A DNA stretch of 64,000 nucleotides from Argyresthia goedartella (taxonomy: Eukaryota; Arthropoda; Insecta; Lepidoptera; Argyresthiidae): NCBI GenBank assembly GCA_949825045.1, contig OX463813.1:1364001-1428000 (forward strand). Direction: 5' to 3'. Positions 32,016 through 42,314 of the stretch are shown in pieces; the stretch's first letter is position 1; every line of letters begins with the position of its first letter. The position numbers and the translations under genes are program-made. Below the pieces are notes generated by a model. That model saw nothing but the letters and a program-made list of their open reading frames with translations, was not told the origin of the DNA and did not search any database.

Positions 32016-33342
32016 ATGGTGGCTATCGTAGTTGCTCTGTTGATCGCTTGCTTGGTAAGTCTAAATATAAATGGATGAATACAATGAATTTGTTGGCCGG
32101 TTTTGTGTAATACTTTCAACCTTCATTAAAAATTCTGATCTTGATATGTGGACTCTAGCGACCTTGATTACAATCATAAATAAGCCTTTTAGATAGATCT
32201 TGACATATGTTTCTGGCTCTGGTATTAGGAGCGATAGATAAAAGGCGATTCAAGACAGTAGTGATATCGGATCAACAATAACGTACATCGAAACTATCTA
32301 TGGAATCTCAAAATATTATCTAGATTAATGCTAACTTCCTTGCTTTCTATGTTTCGCGCCTAATTAGGTACTCGTAAGATAAAAGATAACCTGTTGCCTG
32401 CCTCACAATAAACATCCACTACATCTTTAATAATTTTCTGAGTGCGTCACCAATCTTATAACGATTAATGGTTATGCATATATCTGCAGCTTCAGGAGTC
32501 TCCAGCCATCTTGAGGCATCACTATCGGCAGTCAAAGCAAGATCTTTTAAACCATCAGAAAAAAGTGAGTATGCAAGATTATCAAACATGTCATATTAAC
32601 CCGCTTGTCAGCGCATTTTAAAATATCCATATGAACTTTAACATAAAATGGTCAGAATCGTGAATCATTTTTTACAACTCGTTAGTTGATTATAGTAACT
32701 AGTGAGTTAATAGGTGGCCGCCCTTGGCCTATGGTCTATTGGCTACACCTGGCTATTACGCTGGAGATACAGGCTTGAATCCCGGTGCATAATATGTAAC
32801 AATGAGATAGGTAATTTAAAGTAAGAAAACGAAAGCTATAAAACTATAACGCATGGTGATAAATCGCATTGTGAGGCTAACTAAAACCCTGATATGTGAG
32901 TATTGCAGTGAATTACGAGCTAAAAGTGAACGAGACTGTACGTCTGGCGCCTTGAATAGGAAAAGACGTGAAGGAATGTTATTTTTTATATTTCTCATAA
33001 CATTGGATCTCATTAGAACTCATCTCTCTGCAACTATTTTGTTGTCTCTGATATTTATTATTATTCTGTCATACGCAGGCCGCAAGAATCCCGGATTTTG
33101 GACAGAATTTCAAGAATATAATAAGCCAATTACTAAATGTATTCCCAAACGATAACCCGAAACAACCCGATAACCCGAAACAACCCTATAGCCTGAAACC
33201 ACCCGAAAGCCCGAAACAACCCGATAGCCCGAAACAACCCAATAACAGTGACAAAAATTCATGTGGTAACCAAAATAACAGCCTATATAACATTGTTTTG
33301 CCTCCTAAAAACAATGTGAATATTGTGACCATCAATATTTGA
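32016..33342 (+). CDS. Secreted proline-rich hexapeptide-repeat protein, cassette 1 (three exons)
   Basis: I infer exons 32016-32054, 32490-32564 and 33079-33342, all with GT donors and CAG acceptors and all in phase 0, giving 125 residues. Exon 1 is a signal peptide (MVAIVVALLIACL). Exon 2 is a short basic segment (LRHHYRQSKQDLLNHQKK). Exon 3 starts with a likely amphipathic helix (FGQNFKNIISQLLNVF) and moves into five hexapeptide repeats of the NPKQPD/SPKQPD/SLKPPE type, then an Asn-rich end and NNVNIVTIN. AATAAATCAGTAAATAAAC follows at about 33413. I do not recognise the family; proline-rich insect antimicrobial peptides are one analogy, structural or silk-type proteins another. A tRNA-like SINE head lies in intron 2 (about 32712-32790). 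Substitutions between cassettes in exon 3 favour this frame over the overlapping hydrophobic one. Confidence 0.7.
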
Positions 33343-33601
33343 TGCAAACGTAAACACTTTTGTTTAACTTGTTATATAATGTTCATGTTTGTATTGTTGA
33401 TGTACCTGTTATAAATAAATCAGTAAATAAACAATGTTTTCCTTCCAATGAATGCTTTCTATGTTTCTCGCCTAATTAGGTACTCTTAGGGTAAAAGATA
33501 ACATGTTGCCTGCCTCATAATTAACATACACTACATCTTTAATAATTTTCTGAGTGCATCACCAATCTTATAACGATTAATGGTTATGCATATATCTGCA
33601 G

Positions 33602-35115
33602 CTTCAGGAGTCTCCAGCCACCTGGAGGCATCACTATCGGCATTCAAAGCAAGATCTTTTCAACAATCAGAAAAAAGTAAGTGTGCACAATTATCAAACA
33701 TGTCATATTAACCCACTTGTCAGCGCATTTAAAAATATCCATAGGTTCTGAACTTTAACATAAAATGGTCAGAATCGTGAATCAATTTTTACAACTCGTT
33801 AGTTGTTTAGGGTAACTAGTGAGTTAATAGGTGGCCACCCTTGGCCCTTGGTATATTGGCTACACCTGGCCGTTACTACTACTGGCCGAAGATTTATGAA
33901 GATTTATGGGGCATGTCGGTTAACGTGGTTAAATCAGTAATCGATGTGATTGCACCATACATGGCAATCACATTCAATAGTTGTATAGCAAACGGAGTTT
34001 TTCCTGACCTCATGAAAATCAGCAGATTAATACCACTTCTCAAATCCGGTAGTAAACAAGACCCTGCCAACTTCAGACCTGTATCTGTATTGCCAGTGTT
34101 GAGCAAGGTGTTTGAAAAGGTTATATTGAGTCAACTATTCTCTCACTTCAATGCATCTGGGCTACTTCACAAAAAACAGTTCGGATTCACTAAAGGCAGA
34201 TCAACAACAGACGCCGGAGTAGCGCTAGTAGAACACATTTATAGTGCGTGGGAAGGATCACAGGATGCGGTTGGTATTTTCTGTGATCTTTCCAAGGTCT
34301 TTGACTGTGTGGACCATCAAACTATTTTGCTCAAACATACAAATAAGGGCGATCAGGGCGATATATCAATGAGATGCTAGAGAATCATTAAGAGAAAAAT
34401 TCGAAGAAATTAATTAACTTACGGTTACCTGTCAATATATATATACGAGAATATCAGGCATGTAAGAAAAAACATAGCTTTATTTAAAATTGTAGGTGAT
34501 AGCCATACAATTAACACTAGAAATAAAAATAGGTTAGCACTACCATTATTTAGACTAAGTAAAGTAGGCACATCATTCATGGGGCACTGTATTCGCTTCT
34601 ACAATAAAATACCACAGGAATCATTGATCCTTCCTGAAAAGAGGTTAAAAAATATGTTAAAAATGAGCTGATAAGAAAGTCCTATTATAGTTTTAAGGAA
34701 TACTTAGATGACAAAACTGCATGGTCCATACCATCTCAGCGCACAGAAATTCGACGAGGGGCGATGAATCAAGTCTATCACTCGCCGGCAAATTTCCTTA
34801 GACCGAAACCAGTACCTGTTTTAAAGTCACTTTTTTTTCAAGAATTTCAAGAATATAAATAACCAATTACTAAATGTATTCCCAAACGATAACCCGAAAC
34901 AACCCGATAACCCGAAACAACCCTATAGCCTGAAACCACCCGAAAGCCCGAAACAACCCGATAGCCCGAAACAACCTAATTGCTCAAAACAACCCGATAC
35001 CCCATAACAACCCAATAACAGTGACAAAAATTCATGTGATAACCAAAATAACAACCTATGTAACATTGTTTTGCCTCCTAAAAACAATGTGAATATTGTG
35101 ACCATCAATAATTGA
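33602..35115 (+). pseudogene. Cassette 2 of the proline-rich repeat gene, broken by a LINE
   Basis: Exon 2 (33602-33676, phase 0, LQESPATWRHHYRHSKQ) is intact with a GTAAGT donor, but there is no signal-peptide exon upstream: the duplication starts inside intron 1. Intron 2 is entered by a LINE fragment at about 33870-34830, which also removed the acceptor and first codons of exon 3. The remaining exon 3 (from about 34842) keeps the frame through several NPKQPD-type repeats and then meets an in-frame TAA near 35005. The 3' region with AATAAATCAGTAAATAAAC survives (about 35190). It cannot yield a normal product. Confidence 0.7.
33870..34830 (+). mobile_element. LINE fragment inserted in intron 2 of cassette 2
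   Basis: An RT N-terminal half is open (33900-34330: FPDLMKISRLIPLLKSGSKQ, KKQFGFTKGRSTTDAG, IFCDLSKVFDCVDHQTILLK). It is joined directly to the C-terminal part (KGDQGDISMRC, then FMGHCIRFYNKIPQESL and YLDDKTAWSIPSQRTE) that matches 28060-28500, so the catalytic middle is deleted. The 3' end is T-rich and abuts exon 3 of the cassette. Confidence 0.75.
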
Positions 35116-35374
35116 TGCAAACGTTAACATTTTTGTTTATCTTTTTAATTATTGTTTATGTTTGTATTGTTGATGTGCGTGTTATAAATAAATCAGTAAA
35201 TAAACAATGTTTTCCCTCCAAGGAATGCTTTCTATGTTTCTCGCCTAATTAGGTACTCTTAAGGTAAAAGATAACCTGTTGCCTGCTTCATAATTAACAT
35301 CCACTACATCTTTAATAATTTTCTGAGTGCATCACCAATCTTATAACGATTAATGGTTATGCATATATCTGCAG

Positions 35375-36269
35375 CTTCAGGCGTCTCCAGCCACCTGGAG
35401 GCATCACTATCGGCAGTCAAAGCAAGATCTTTTCAACCATCAAAAAAAAGTGAGTGTGCACAATTATCAAACATGTCATATTAACCCACTAGTCAGCGCA
35501 TTTAAAAATATCCATAGGTTCTGAACTTTAACATAAAATGGTCAGAATCGTGAATAATTTTTTACAACTCGTTATTTGATTATGGTAACTAGTGAGTTAA
35601 TAGGTGGCCGCCCTTGGTCCATGGTCTATTGGCTACACCTGGCCGTTACGCTGGAGATATAAGCTTGAATCCCGGTGCTTAATATGTAACAATTAGAAAG
35701 ATAATTTAAAGTAAGAAAACGAAAGCTATAAAACTATAACGCATGGTGATAGACCATATTGGTAGGCTAACTAGAACCCTGATATGTGAGTATTGCAGTG
35801 AATTACTAGCTAAAAGTGAGCGAGACTATGCGTCTGGCACCTTGTATAGGAAAAGTCGTAAAGGAATGTTTACTTTTTATATTTCTCATAACATTGGATC
35901 TCATTAGACCTCATCTCTCTGCAACTATTTTGTTGTCTCTGATATTTATTATTATTCTGTCACACGCAGGCCGCGAGAATCCCGGATCTTGGACAGAATT
36001 TCAAGAATATAATGAGCCAATTACTAAATGTATTCCCAAACGATAATCCGAAACAACCCGATAACCCGAAACAACCCTATAGCCTGAAACCACCTGAAAG
36101 CCCGAAACAACCCGATAGCCCGAAACAACCTAATTGCCCAAAACAACCCGATACCCCAAAACAACCCAATAACAGTGACAAAAATTCATGTGGTAACCAA
36201 AATAACAGCCTATGTAACATTGTTTTGCCTCCTAAAAACAATGTGAATATTGTGACCATCAATAATTGA
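35375..36269 (+). CDS. Cassette 3: two exons of the proline-rich repeat protein, no own signal exon
   Basis: Exon 2 at 35375-35449 (LQASPATWRHHYRQSKQ) and exon 3 at 35970-36269 are both phase 0 with conserved GTGAGT donor and CGCAG acceptor. Exon 3 encodes 99 residues: FGQNFKNIMSQLLNVFPND, seven hexapeptides (NPKQPD through SPKQPN, CPKQPD, TPKQPN) and the Asn-rich tail ending NNVNIVTINN. Upstream of exon 2 there is only duplicated intron-1 sequence, so to be secreted it must be spliced to the signal exon at 32016-32054 or use an unseen start. Its own polyadenylation region follows at about 36340. Intron 2 again holds the tRNA-like SINE head (about 35605-35680). Confidence 0.6.
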
Positions 36270-36528
36270 TGCAAACGTAAACACTTTTTTTAAACTTGTT
36301 ATATAATGTTTATGTTTGTATTGTTCATGTCCCTGTTATAAGTAAATCAGTAAATAAACAATGTTTTCCCTCCAAGGAATGCTTTCTATGTTTCTCGCCT
36401 AATTAGGTACTCTTAAGGTGAAAGATAACCTGTTGCCTTCCTCATAATTAACATCCACTACATCTTTAATAACTTTCTGAGCGCATCACCAATCTTATAA
36501 CGATTAATGGTTTTGCATATATCTGCAG

Positions 36529-37511
36529 CTTCAGGAGTCTCCAGCCACCTGGAGGCATCACTATCGGCAGTCAAAGCAAGATATTTTCAACAATCAGAAA
36601 AAAGTGAGTGTGCACAATTATCAAACATGTCATATTAACCCACTTGTCAGCGCATTTAAAAATATCCATAGGTTCTGAACTTTAACATTAAATGGTCAGA
36701 ATCGTGAATCAATTTTTACAACCCGTTAGTTGTTTAGGGTAACTAGTGAGTTAATAGGTGGCCACCCTTGGCCCTTGGTCTATTGGCTACACCTGGCCGT
36801 TACGCTGTAGATACGGGTTTGAATCCCGGTGCTGAATATGTAAAAATGAGAAAGGTAATTTAAAGTAAGTAAACGAAAGCTATAACGCATGGTGATGGAT
36901 TGCATTGGTAGGTTGACTAGAACCCTGATATGTGAGTATTGCAGTGAATTACTAGCTAAAAGTGAGCGAGACTATGCGTCTGGCACCTTGTATAGGAAAT
37001 GTCGTAAAGGAATGTTTACTTTTTATATTTCTCATAACATTGGATCTCATTAGACCTCATCTCTCTTCAACTATTTTGTTGTCTCTGATATTTATTATTA
37101 TTCTGTCACACGCAGGTCGCAAGAATCCCGGATTTTGGACAGATTTTCAAGAATATAATGAGCCAGTTACTAAATGCATTCCCAACTGACAACCCGAAAC
37201 AACCCGATAGTCCGAAACAACCCGATGGCCTGAAACCACCCGAAAGCCCGAAACAACCCGATAGCCCGCAACATCCCGTTGGCCTGAAACCACCCGAAAG
37301 CCCGAAACAACCCGATAGCCCGCAACGACCCAATGGCCCAAAACAACCCGATACTCCGAAACAACCCGATAGCCCGAAACATCCCAATAGCCCAAAACAA
37401 CCCGATACTCCGAAACAACCCGACAGCCCGCAACAACCCTATAGACCAAAACAACCCGATACTGTTTGGCCTCTTAAAAACAATATGAATATTGTGACCA
37501 TCAATAATTAA
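36529..37511 (+). CDS. Cassette 4: two exons, repeat domain expanded
   Basis: Exon 2 at 36529-36603 (LQESPATWRHHYRQSKQDIF) and exon 3 at 37116-37511, phase 0. Exon 3 encodes 131 residues with about fifteen hexapeptides, including a duplicated block GLKPPESPKQPDSPQ and variants SPKHPN, SPQRPN and RPKQPD. The Asn/Cys segment of cassettes 1 and 3 is missing; the repeats run straight into WPLKNNMNIVTINN. It lacks its own signal exon like cassettes 2 and 3. The frame is open throughout, which for an 18-bp repeat expansion implies expansion in whole units and selection on the frame. A polyadenylation region with GTAAATAAAC follows at about 37580. Confidence 0.6.
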
Positions 37512-37647
37512 TGCAAACATACACTTTTGTTTAACTTGTTATATAATGTTTATGTTTGTATTGTTAATGTGCCTGTTCAGTAAATAAACAATATTTTCTC
37601 TCCAAATAATACCTTAACTAACCTAACTACCCCACCTACCCAAAATA

Positions 37648-37824
37648 ATGTTTTATCCCCATACCAGCTGCAACACCACAAATAACAATTTACCGCAATA
37701 CCACGCTTACGCTGCTAGCAGTGGTACTAGGGTTCAAAACGCAGTTAACGAAGCAGTGGCAACCACCGACAACCTCACAGGATTCAAATCAGGCAGGCTT
37801 CTGATAAACTGGAGAGTTCCATAA
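37648..37824 (+). CDS. Small unknown protein or terminal exon after the cassette array
   Basis: A 58-residue frame from ATG 37648 to TAA 37822-37824, immediately overlapped by AATAAA (37824-37829). It starts MFYPHTSCNTTNNNLPQYHA and ends KSGRLLINWRVP. Codons look used (AYAASSGTRVQNAVNEAVAT). A CAG at 37656-37658 preceded by a T/C-rich stretch could be a splice acceptor, so it may be the last exon of a gene rather than a free-standing one. I do not recognise it. Confidence 0.35.
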   Translation: MFYPHTSCNTTNNNLPQYHAYAASSGTRVQNAVNEAVATTDNLTGFKSGRLLINWRVP

Positions 37825-38170
37825 ATAAAAATGCCTTTTTTTAATTAAAAACTTGGTGTTGTATTTTAAATTTCCTCATTTTTAGAATTTTATCAATCAA
37901 TCAATCAATCATTTTTATTTCGGAATACAAAGTTCCATAGTTTGTTAGTAGTACTATTAATAACATTAACATAATAATAACACTTAAAATTATAATAAGA
38001 TTCAGTCAATTAAAATTAAAATGAAGTCATGCTAATAAAAATTCAAATTAGATCATTACATTAAATTAGGTTATTTTACAATATTAATGAAATAAAATAA
38101 AAATTAAAATTTAACTGACACAAATTACAAATAACAATTAAATTCAATACATTCAGGTGGATTTATGCAT

Positions 38171-41035
38171 TCATCTCATATAGATAGGCCTGCCCGTGGA
38201 ACGGCTCAGTTTGCCACACACTGTCAGTGTACCTGTAATAACACTAATCCAGTGTTTGAGTATAGGCCCGTCGAGCCGACCCGCAATGACCTGCAGGATG
38301 CTGTTGGCGCTGCTACGCGTTCTGCTCAGTAAGGAGGCCGTCCTCTTACGTATGATGGCGTGAAATCCATCAGTACGTGCCTCAACAAACATACCCGACG
38401 CACTACAGTAGCGCGGCAGCCCCAGCAACATCCTAAAAGCATTGTTGTACTGGACGCGCAGGGCGTTGAGAGCTGTTTGGGTATAGTTGACCCATAGGCT
38501 GCACGTGTAGAACGATTGACAATATGCCTTGAAGAGTGTGATTTTGACTGGCTTTGTACAACGTGCAAACCTACGAGCCAGCATATTTGCCCTTACTGCC
38601 AAAGCCCTGCGCTCCCGCTCAATGTCTAGGTCATCCCTCAGGTCGTCTGTCACTATATGACCAAGGTACTTAAAACTCGTCACTCTTTTCAGTGTATTAC
38701 CATACAGTCTTAAAGCCGGCACTTCACTCGGTAGTTTATTACCAGTCTTAAAGATCATAATCTCACTTTTTTTGACATTATATTTGATGCCGTGTCTTTC
38801 TGCATATCGTTCACATGTTGTAAGTAATTTTCTCAAGCCCCCTGGTAACGGACTCAGCAGCATCATATCGTCTGCATAGCTTAAGTTGTTGCAGCTTTTA
38901 CCATCAACGTAGCATCCCGCATGCATACTGCTGAGTTCACCGACCAGATCGTTCACATACAGATTAAATAGCTTGGGCGATGTTAATCCCCCCTGCCTCA
39001 CTCCACATTCCATCCGATACGCCTCCGAAAACTCATTTCCCCATTTTACTTTGTTGATTTGATTTTCATAACAAAATTTAAAGATATTAACAATTTCCGC
39101 CGGTAGTTTAAACGCTCGACACTTATCCCACAAGATGTCATAACTTACAAGGTCAAATGCTTTTGAGAGATCTAAAAAACAGGCGTACACATTTGTTCTA
39201 CGGTCAGTGTAGTATTTAACGGTGTGCTTGAGGCCCAGAATTGCACTTTCCGTAGAAAGCCCCGGCCTAAAGCCAAACTGTTCATCATTCAAGCGGATGT
39301 GGGCGCTCAGCTGTGCGTCAAGCAGGCCGTCAAATACCTTTGCAATTATGGTTGCAAGCGAAATTGGTCTGTAATTGTTCCTATCTGATATATCGCCAGT
39401 TTTGTTTTTAACAATGGGCACCACAATAGTTTCCATCATTTCACACGGAAGATATCCATGGCTGACACAGAGATTATAAAATGTGGCTAATACTCTAGGT
39501 AGATGAGACCCTGCATGTTTCAGGTGTTCAATGCTGAGCCCGTCGTGGCCCGGAGACTTCCCTCTGGACATGTTTTTAACAACTGTTGCTACGTCTTTAG
39601 GGCTGAATCGAGTCTCCAGATCACCCCGAAGCTGCTCAACATCACTCACCCTATTTGAAGGAACTATAGTAGATTGCACCTCGAAATGCTCACGAAATAT
39701 GTTGGCTATTCCCTTCTGTTCCATTAACCCGTCAACAGATACCGGTAGGCTGGGTTTGCTATTGTGCTCGTTGGTAGACTTCCAGAATTTATTAAAATCT
39801 TTCGCCTTGTGATGTGTTGCCAGTACATCCATAGCTATTTGCTCCTGGTTATCCTGACACCACTTAAGCTTCGCCTTAAAAACCTTTCTACTTTCGCTCA
39901 TTTCCAGGTATAGTGGACCGGATCTTGGTTTTCCATAGTAAAGCCACTCTTGAAATTTCAGTCGCGCTTCAGCATGTGCCACCCCTACATGCTTGTTCCA
40001 GCCAGTCACCTGCCGTTTTTTACCGGAACTTTTTTTATTATTACTAAATGCTGATGCCTCGCTTAATGAGATTACAATTCTGCTATACATACAATCTATA
40101 ACTTTCTTATGGCCTAAATTATGACAGTGCATATCACAGCAATTACTAAGTTCCACCGGAAAATCAATATCCTTTAACTTATTGTGACATAATTCAGCAT
40201 ATAACTGTACCTCTTCCGGTTGTCGGTTCCCCCATCGTACTTTATTACATTCTACTTGACTAGCTATACACACATTTTTCCGTCTTATAAGCCATAGGTT
40301 ACATTCAACACTAACGGGATAATGATCTGACCACACAACATCATAAAGTATTTTTACATTTGTTACCGTACTATAAGCAGATTGCGTAACCAAGCAATGA
40401 TCCAACCACCTTCTCGATCCATGAGAGTCACTTACATATGTATACGTGCCCGAGTCTATGCCTAACTTTTGTATATCGGCACAAATCCATTTCTGGTCAT
40501 CACAGAAAGTCAGCATTTCGTCACAGAACAATGTATATGGATGAGCATTTAAGTCGCCTAACATATAAACAGACTCAATATTATTATTTTCTACGATCGC
40601 ATTGATCTCGCTAAGGCACTCGGTAAATTCTGGCAAATTATCCTTATCATCTGTAGGCATGTAACAACTAAACACAAGTAAACACTGATCACACAACGTA
40701 ATCTTTATACATGCAAGCCGCACACTGTTACAGTTTATTACTTGAACCTGTTGAAATACACTTTTCCGCCACAAGATCGCCACACCACCGTACGGTCTTC
40801 CCCTCAGTACACCTGTCGATGTGTCCACCGCTGACTTTCCCGTGTACCCAAAGTTGATGTCCAGTGTACCGAGGTAGGGTATGTCATGTGGCAGGGTCCA
40901 TGTTTCTTGTAATGCCACAATGTCAGCATCACGACATAGCCTTATTATACAATCAGCTGATCGTTTCACAGACTTACAGTTGAAACTGACAAAATTACTA
41001 TTGTATCTGTACTCATTATTTATGTTGTTCGCCAT
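38171..41035 (-). CDS. LINE ORF2: endonuclease and reverse transcriptase
   Basis: I place the start at ATG 41035 (MANNINNEYRYN), inside the end of the original ORF1 frame, giving 954 residues without a stop. The AP-type endonuclease shows VSFNCKSVKRS, IVALQETW (catalytic Glu), YGGVAILWR, LGDLNAHP, RWLDHCLVT and SDHYPV. The reverse transcriptase (about residues 460-760) shows GKSPGHDGLS, FLDLSKAFDLVSYD, CGVRQGGLTSPKLFNLYVND and LSYADDMMLLSP with both catalytic Asp. A C-terminal helical region follows. It nicks target DNA and reverse transcribes the element RNA there. All key residues are present, so it may be active or only recently silenced. Confidence 0.88.
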   Translation of the reverse strand: MANNINNEYRYNSNFVSFNCKSVKRSADCIIRLCRDADIVALQETWTLPHDIPYLGTLDINFGYTGKSAVDTSTGVLRGRPYGGVAILWRKSVFQQVQVINCNSVRLACIKITLCDQCLLVFSCYMPTDDKDNLPEFTECLSEINAIVENNNIESVYMLGDLNAHPYTLFCDEMLTFCDDQKWICADIQKLGIDSGTYTYVSDSHGSRRWLDHCLVTQSAYSTVTNVKILYDVVWSDHYPVSVECNLWLIRRKNVCIASQVECNKVRWGNRQPEEVQLYAELCHNKLKDIDFPVELSNCCDMHCHNLGHKKVIDCMYSRIVISLSEASAFSNNKKSSGKKRQVTGWNKHVGVAHAEARLKFQEWLYYGKPRSGPLYLEMSESRKVFKAKLKWCQDNQEQIAMDVLATHHKAKDFNKFWKSTNEHNSKPSLPVSVDGLMEQKGIANIFREHFEVQSTIVPSNRVSDVEQLRGDLETRFSPKDVATVVKNMSRGKSPGHDGLSIEHLKHAGSHLPRVLATFYNLCVSHGYLPCEMMETIVVPIVKNKTGDISDRNNYRPISLATIIAKVFDGLLDAQLSAHIRLNDEQFGFRPGLSTESAILGLKHTVKYYTDRRTNVYACFLDLSKAFDLVSYDILWDKCRAFKLPAEIVNIFKFCYENQINKVKWGNEFSEAYRMECGVRQGGLTSPKLFNLYVNDLVGELSSMHAGCYVDGKSCNNLSYADDMMLLSPLPGGLRKLLTTCERYAERHGIKYNVKKSEIMIFKTGNKLPSEVPALRLYGNTLKRVTSFKYLGHIVTDDLRDDLDIERERRALAVRANMLARRFARCTKPVKITLFKAYCQSFYTCSLWVNYTQTALNALRVQYNNAFRMLLGLPRYCSASGMFVEARTDGFHAIIRKRTASLLSRTRSSANSILQVIAGRLDGPILKHWISVITGTLTVCGKLSRSTGRPIYMR

Positions 41036-41156
41036 TTTTATTTGAGTTAGAATTATGACTCTGTAGATCCTTCGTGCTCCTGCTTCTAAAGATGAAATAC
41101 CTCCTGAAGAATATATCATGTGGCGATAGGTCGTCATCCTCAAAAAGAGATAACTT

Positions 41157-42314
41157 TTACCTAGGTACCATTATTTTGTATGAGTCATATCCTTTCATCT
41201 CCCTCATACAGATTTTCTCCGGTGTTACAGGAACGTTAGTCTTCTCCATAATGTAATCTGAGATATGGGCAGCTGTAGTATCCGTCGATACGTTATAGAT
41301 ATACAACGGTATGTTAACCACCGCCGCCTTGAACTTCGAGTTCTCGTCTACGCTCGCCTTACCCCGCCTGCCCGTAAAACGTGTATTGAAACTACGTTGT
41401 TTTCGTCTCTCTACTCGTATCCATTCGCCCTTACCCTCCTCCTCATTCTCCCCAATCTTTGGTAAGGATGTGGATTTTCTCTGGGCATACTCCGATGTTG
41501 AGATCAGCTGGTCGGCACTAACGGCAGTATCTATATTGTGACGCATAACACTCTCCGATACAGGTGTGTGTGCGAGCGAGGCCGACTTATGCTCTGTGAT
41601 ACTAGCGTACGAGAGGGATGGCATGCGCGGCGGTACCGGCCCAGGCTTGCTAACTTGTTTTGTTGCTGAGCGCTCCGGTGGGGTGACCGACGACTGATTA
41701 GAGGTCATCGACTGATTGGCACTGTGTGTCATGCCAACCGGACCGCTATTGCAATAGTCATAACTGTCGTTCTGCACGCAAAACGCACCTCTCGTGTAAT
41801 TGACGTTAGGCTCCTTATTGCCTTCACTGGAACTCGCAGCAGACGCTTTCTTCAAGCTTTCAATTTGAATTTTTAACTGCTCAACTTCGCTCACTGTGGC
41901 ATACTGAACTTCAGACGCATATTTCTCCTGGATCTGTCTCAACTCTTTTTGCACTGCTATTATGTCTCTCAATAGCCTCGTAACATCTACATGGTCGAAT
42001 GTCGTGGGCGGTAATTTATGTAGATCACGCGACACAAAAACCGGCAACTCCTCTGGATCCGTTGCCTTGATAAGGCTTATGATATCATCAAGGTCTCGAG
42101 ACATCTTTCCTTGTCCTCTCCGCGTAGTCTTAGGTTTCGTGACACAGCCAAAAAGCAGTGCTTTAGCTTGTTCAATCTCTTCGACTGAAAACGCACCTGA
42201 GCAGATCTGGACTAGGCTTTCCTTGTCCATAATATCAGCCTTATTTTGCATATATGACAGCACTTCATTTATCACAATGTTGCAACTTGAGCACTTCAAC
42301 ATATTGGACGACAT
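41157..42314 (-). CDS. LINE ORF1, shortened by a late stop
   Basis: ATG 42314 opens 385 residues. The start has a Cys-containing pattern (KCSSC); the middle has a coiled coil (IIAVQKELRQIQEKYASEV, about residues 115-140), then a long Ser/Pro-rich linker and a C-terminal domain ending YDSYKIMVPR. In the same frame beyond the TAA at 41159-41157 about 45 further codons stay open (KLSLFEDDD, FFRRYFIF), ending just inside ORF2. The stop is thus probably a recent nonsense change. The original ORF1 would have overlapped ORF2 by about 20 bases, suggesting coupled translation. Confidence 0.75.
   Translation of the reverse strand: MSSNMLKCSSCNIVINEVLSYMQNKADIMDKESLVQICSGAFSVEEIEQAKALLFGCVTKPKTTRRGQGKMSRDLDDIISLIKATDPEELPVFVSRDLHKLPPTTFDHVDVTRLLRDIIAVQKELRQIQEKYASEVQYATVSEVEQLKIQIESLKKASAASSSEGNKEPNVNYTRGAFCVQNDSYDYCNSGPVGMTHSANQSMTSNQSSVTPPERSATKQVSKPGPVPPRMPSLSYASITEHKSASLAHTPVSESVMRHNIDTAVSADQLISTSEYAQRKSTSLPKIGENEEEGKGEWIRVERRKQRSFNTRFTGRRGKASVDENSKFKAAVVNIPLYIYNVSTDTTAAHISDYIMEKTNVPVTPEKICMREMKGYDSYKIMVPR

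Noticed and set aside
32853..33155. Hydrophobic + strand frame (LSATILLSLIFIIILSYA) running from intron 2 into exon 3; also at 35816-36046 and 36962-37189
   Set aside because: It spans a good pyrimidine-rich splice acceptor, lacks an ATG in two copies, and its substitutions between copies are radical (Lys/Glu, Phe/Ser). Intron retention could still make it, so it is noted but not annotated.
35000..37500. CRISPR-like array from the regularly spaced CCCGAAACAACCCGATA units
   Set aside because: The units are contiguous 18-bp codon repeats without unique spacers, inside a eukaryotic exon.
37106..37520. Long - strand frames rich in Gly/Cys/Phe or Val/Arg across the proline-rich repeats
   Set aside because: They are the complement of the 18-bp repeat read in other frames. 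All frames of such a repeat tend to stay open. Splice phases and the substitution pattern support the + strand NPKQPD frame.
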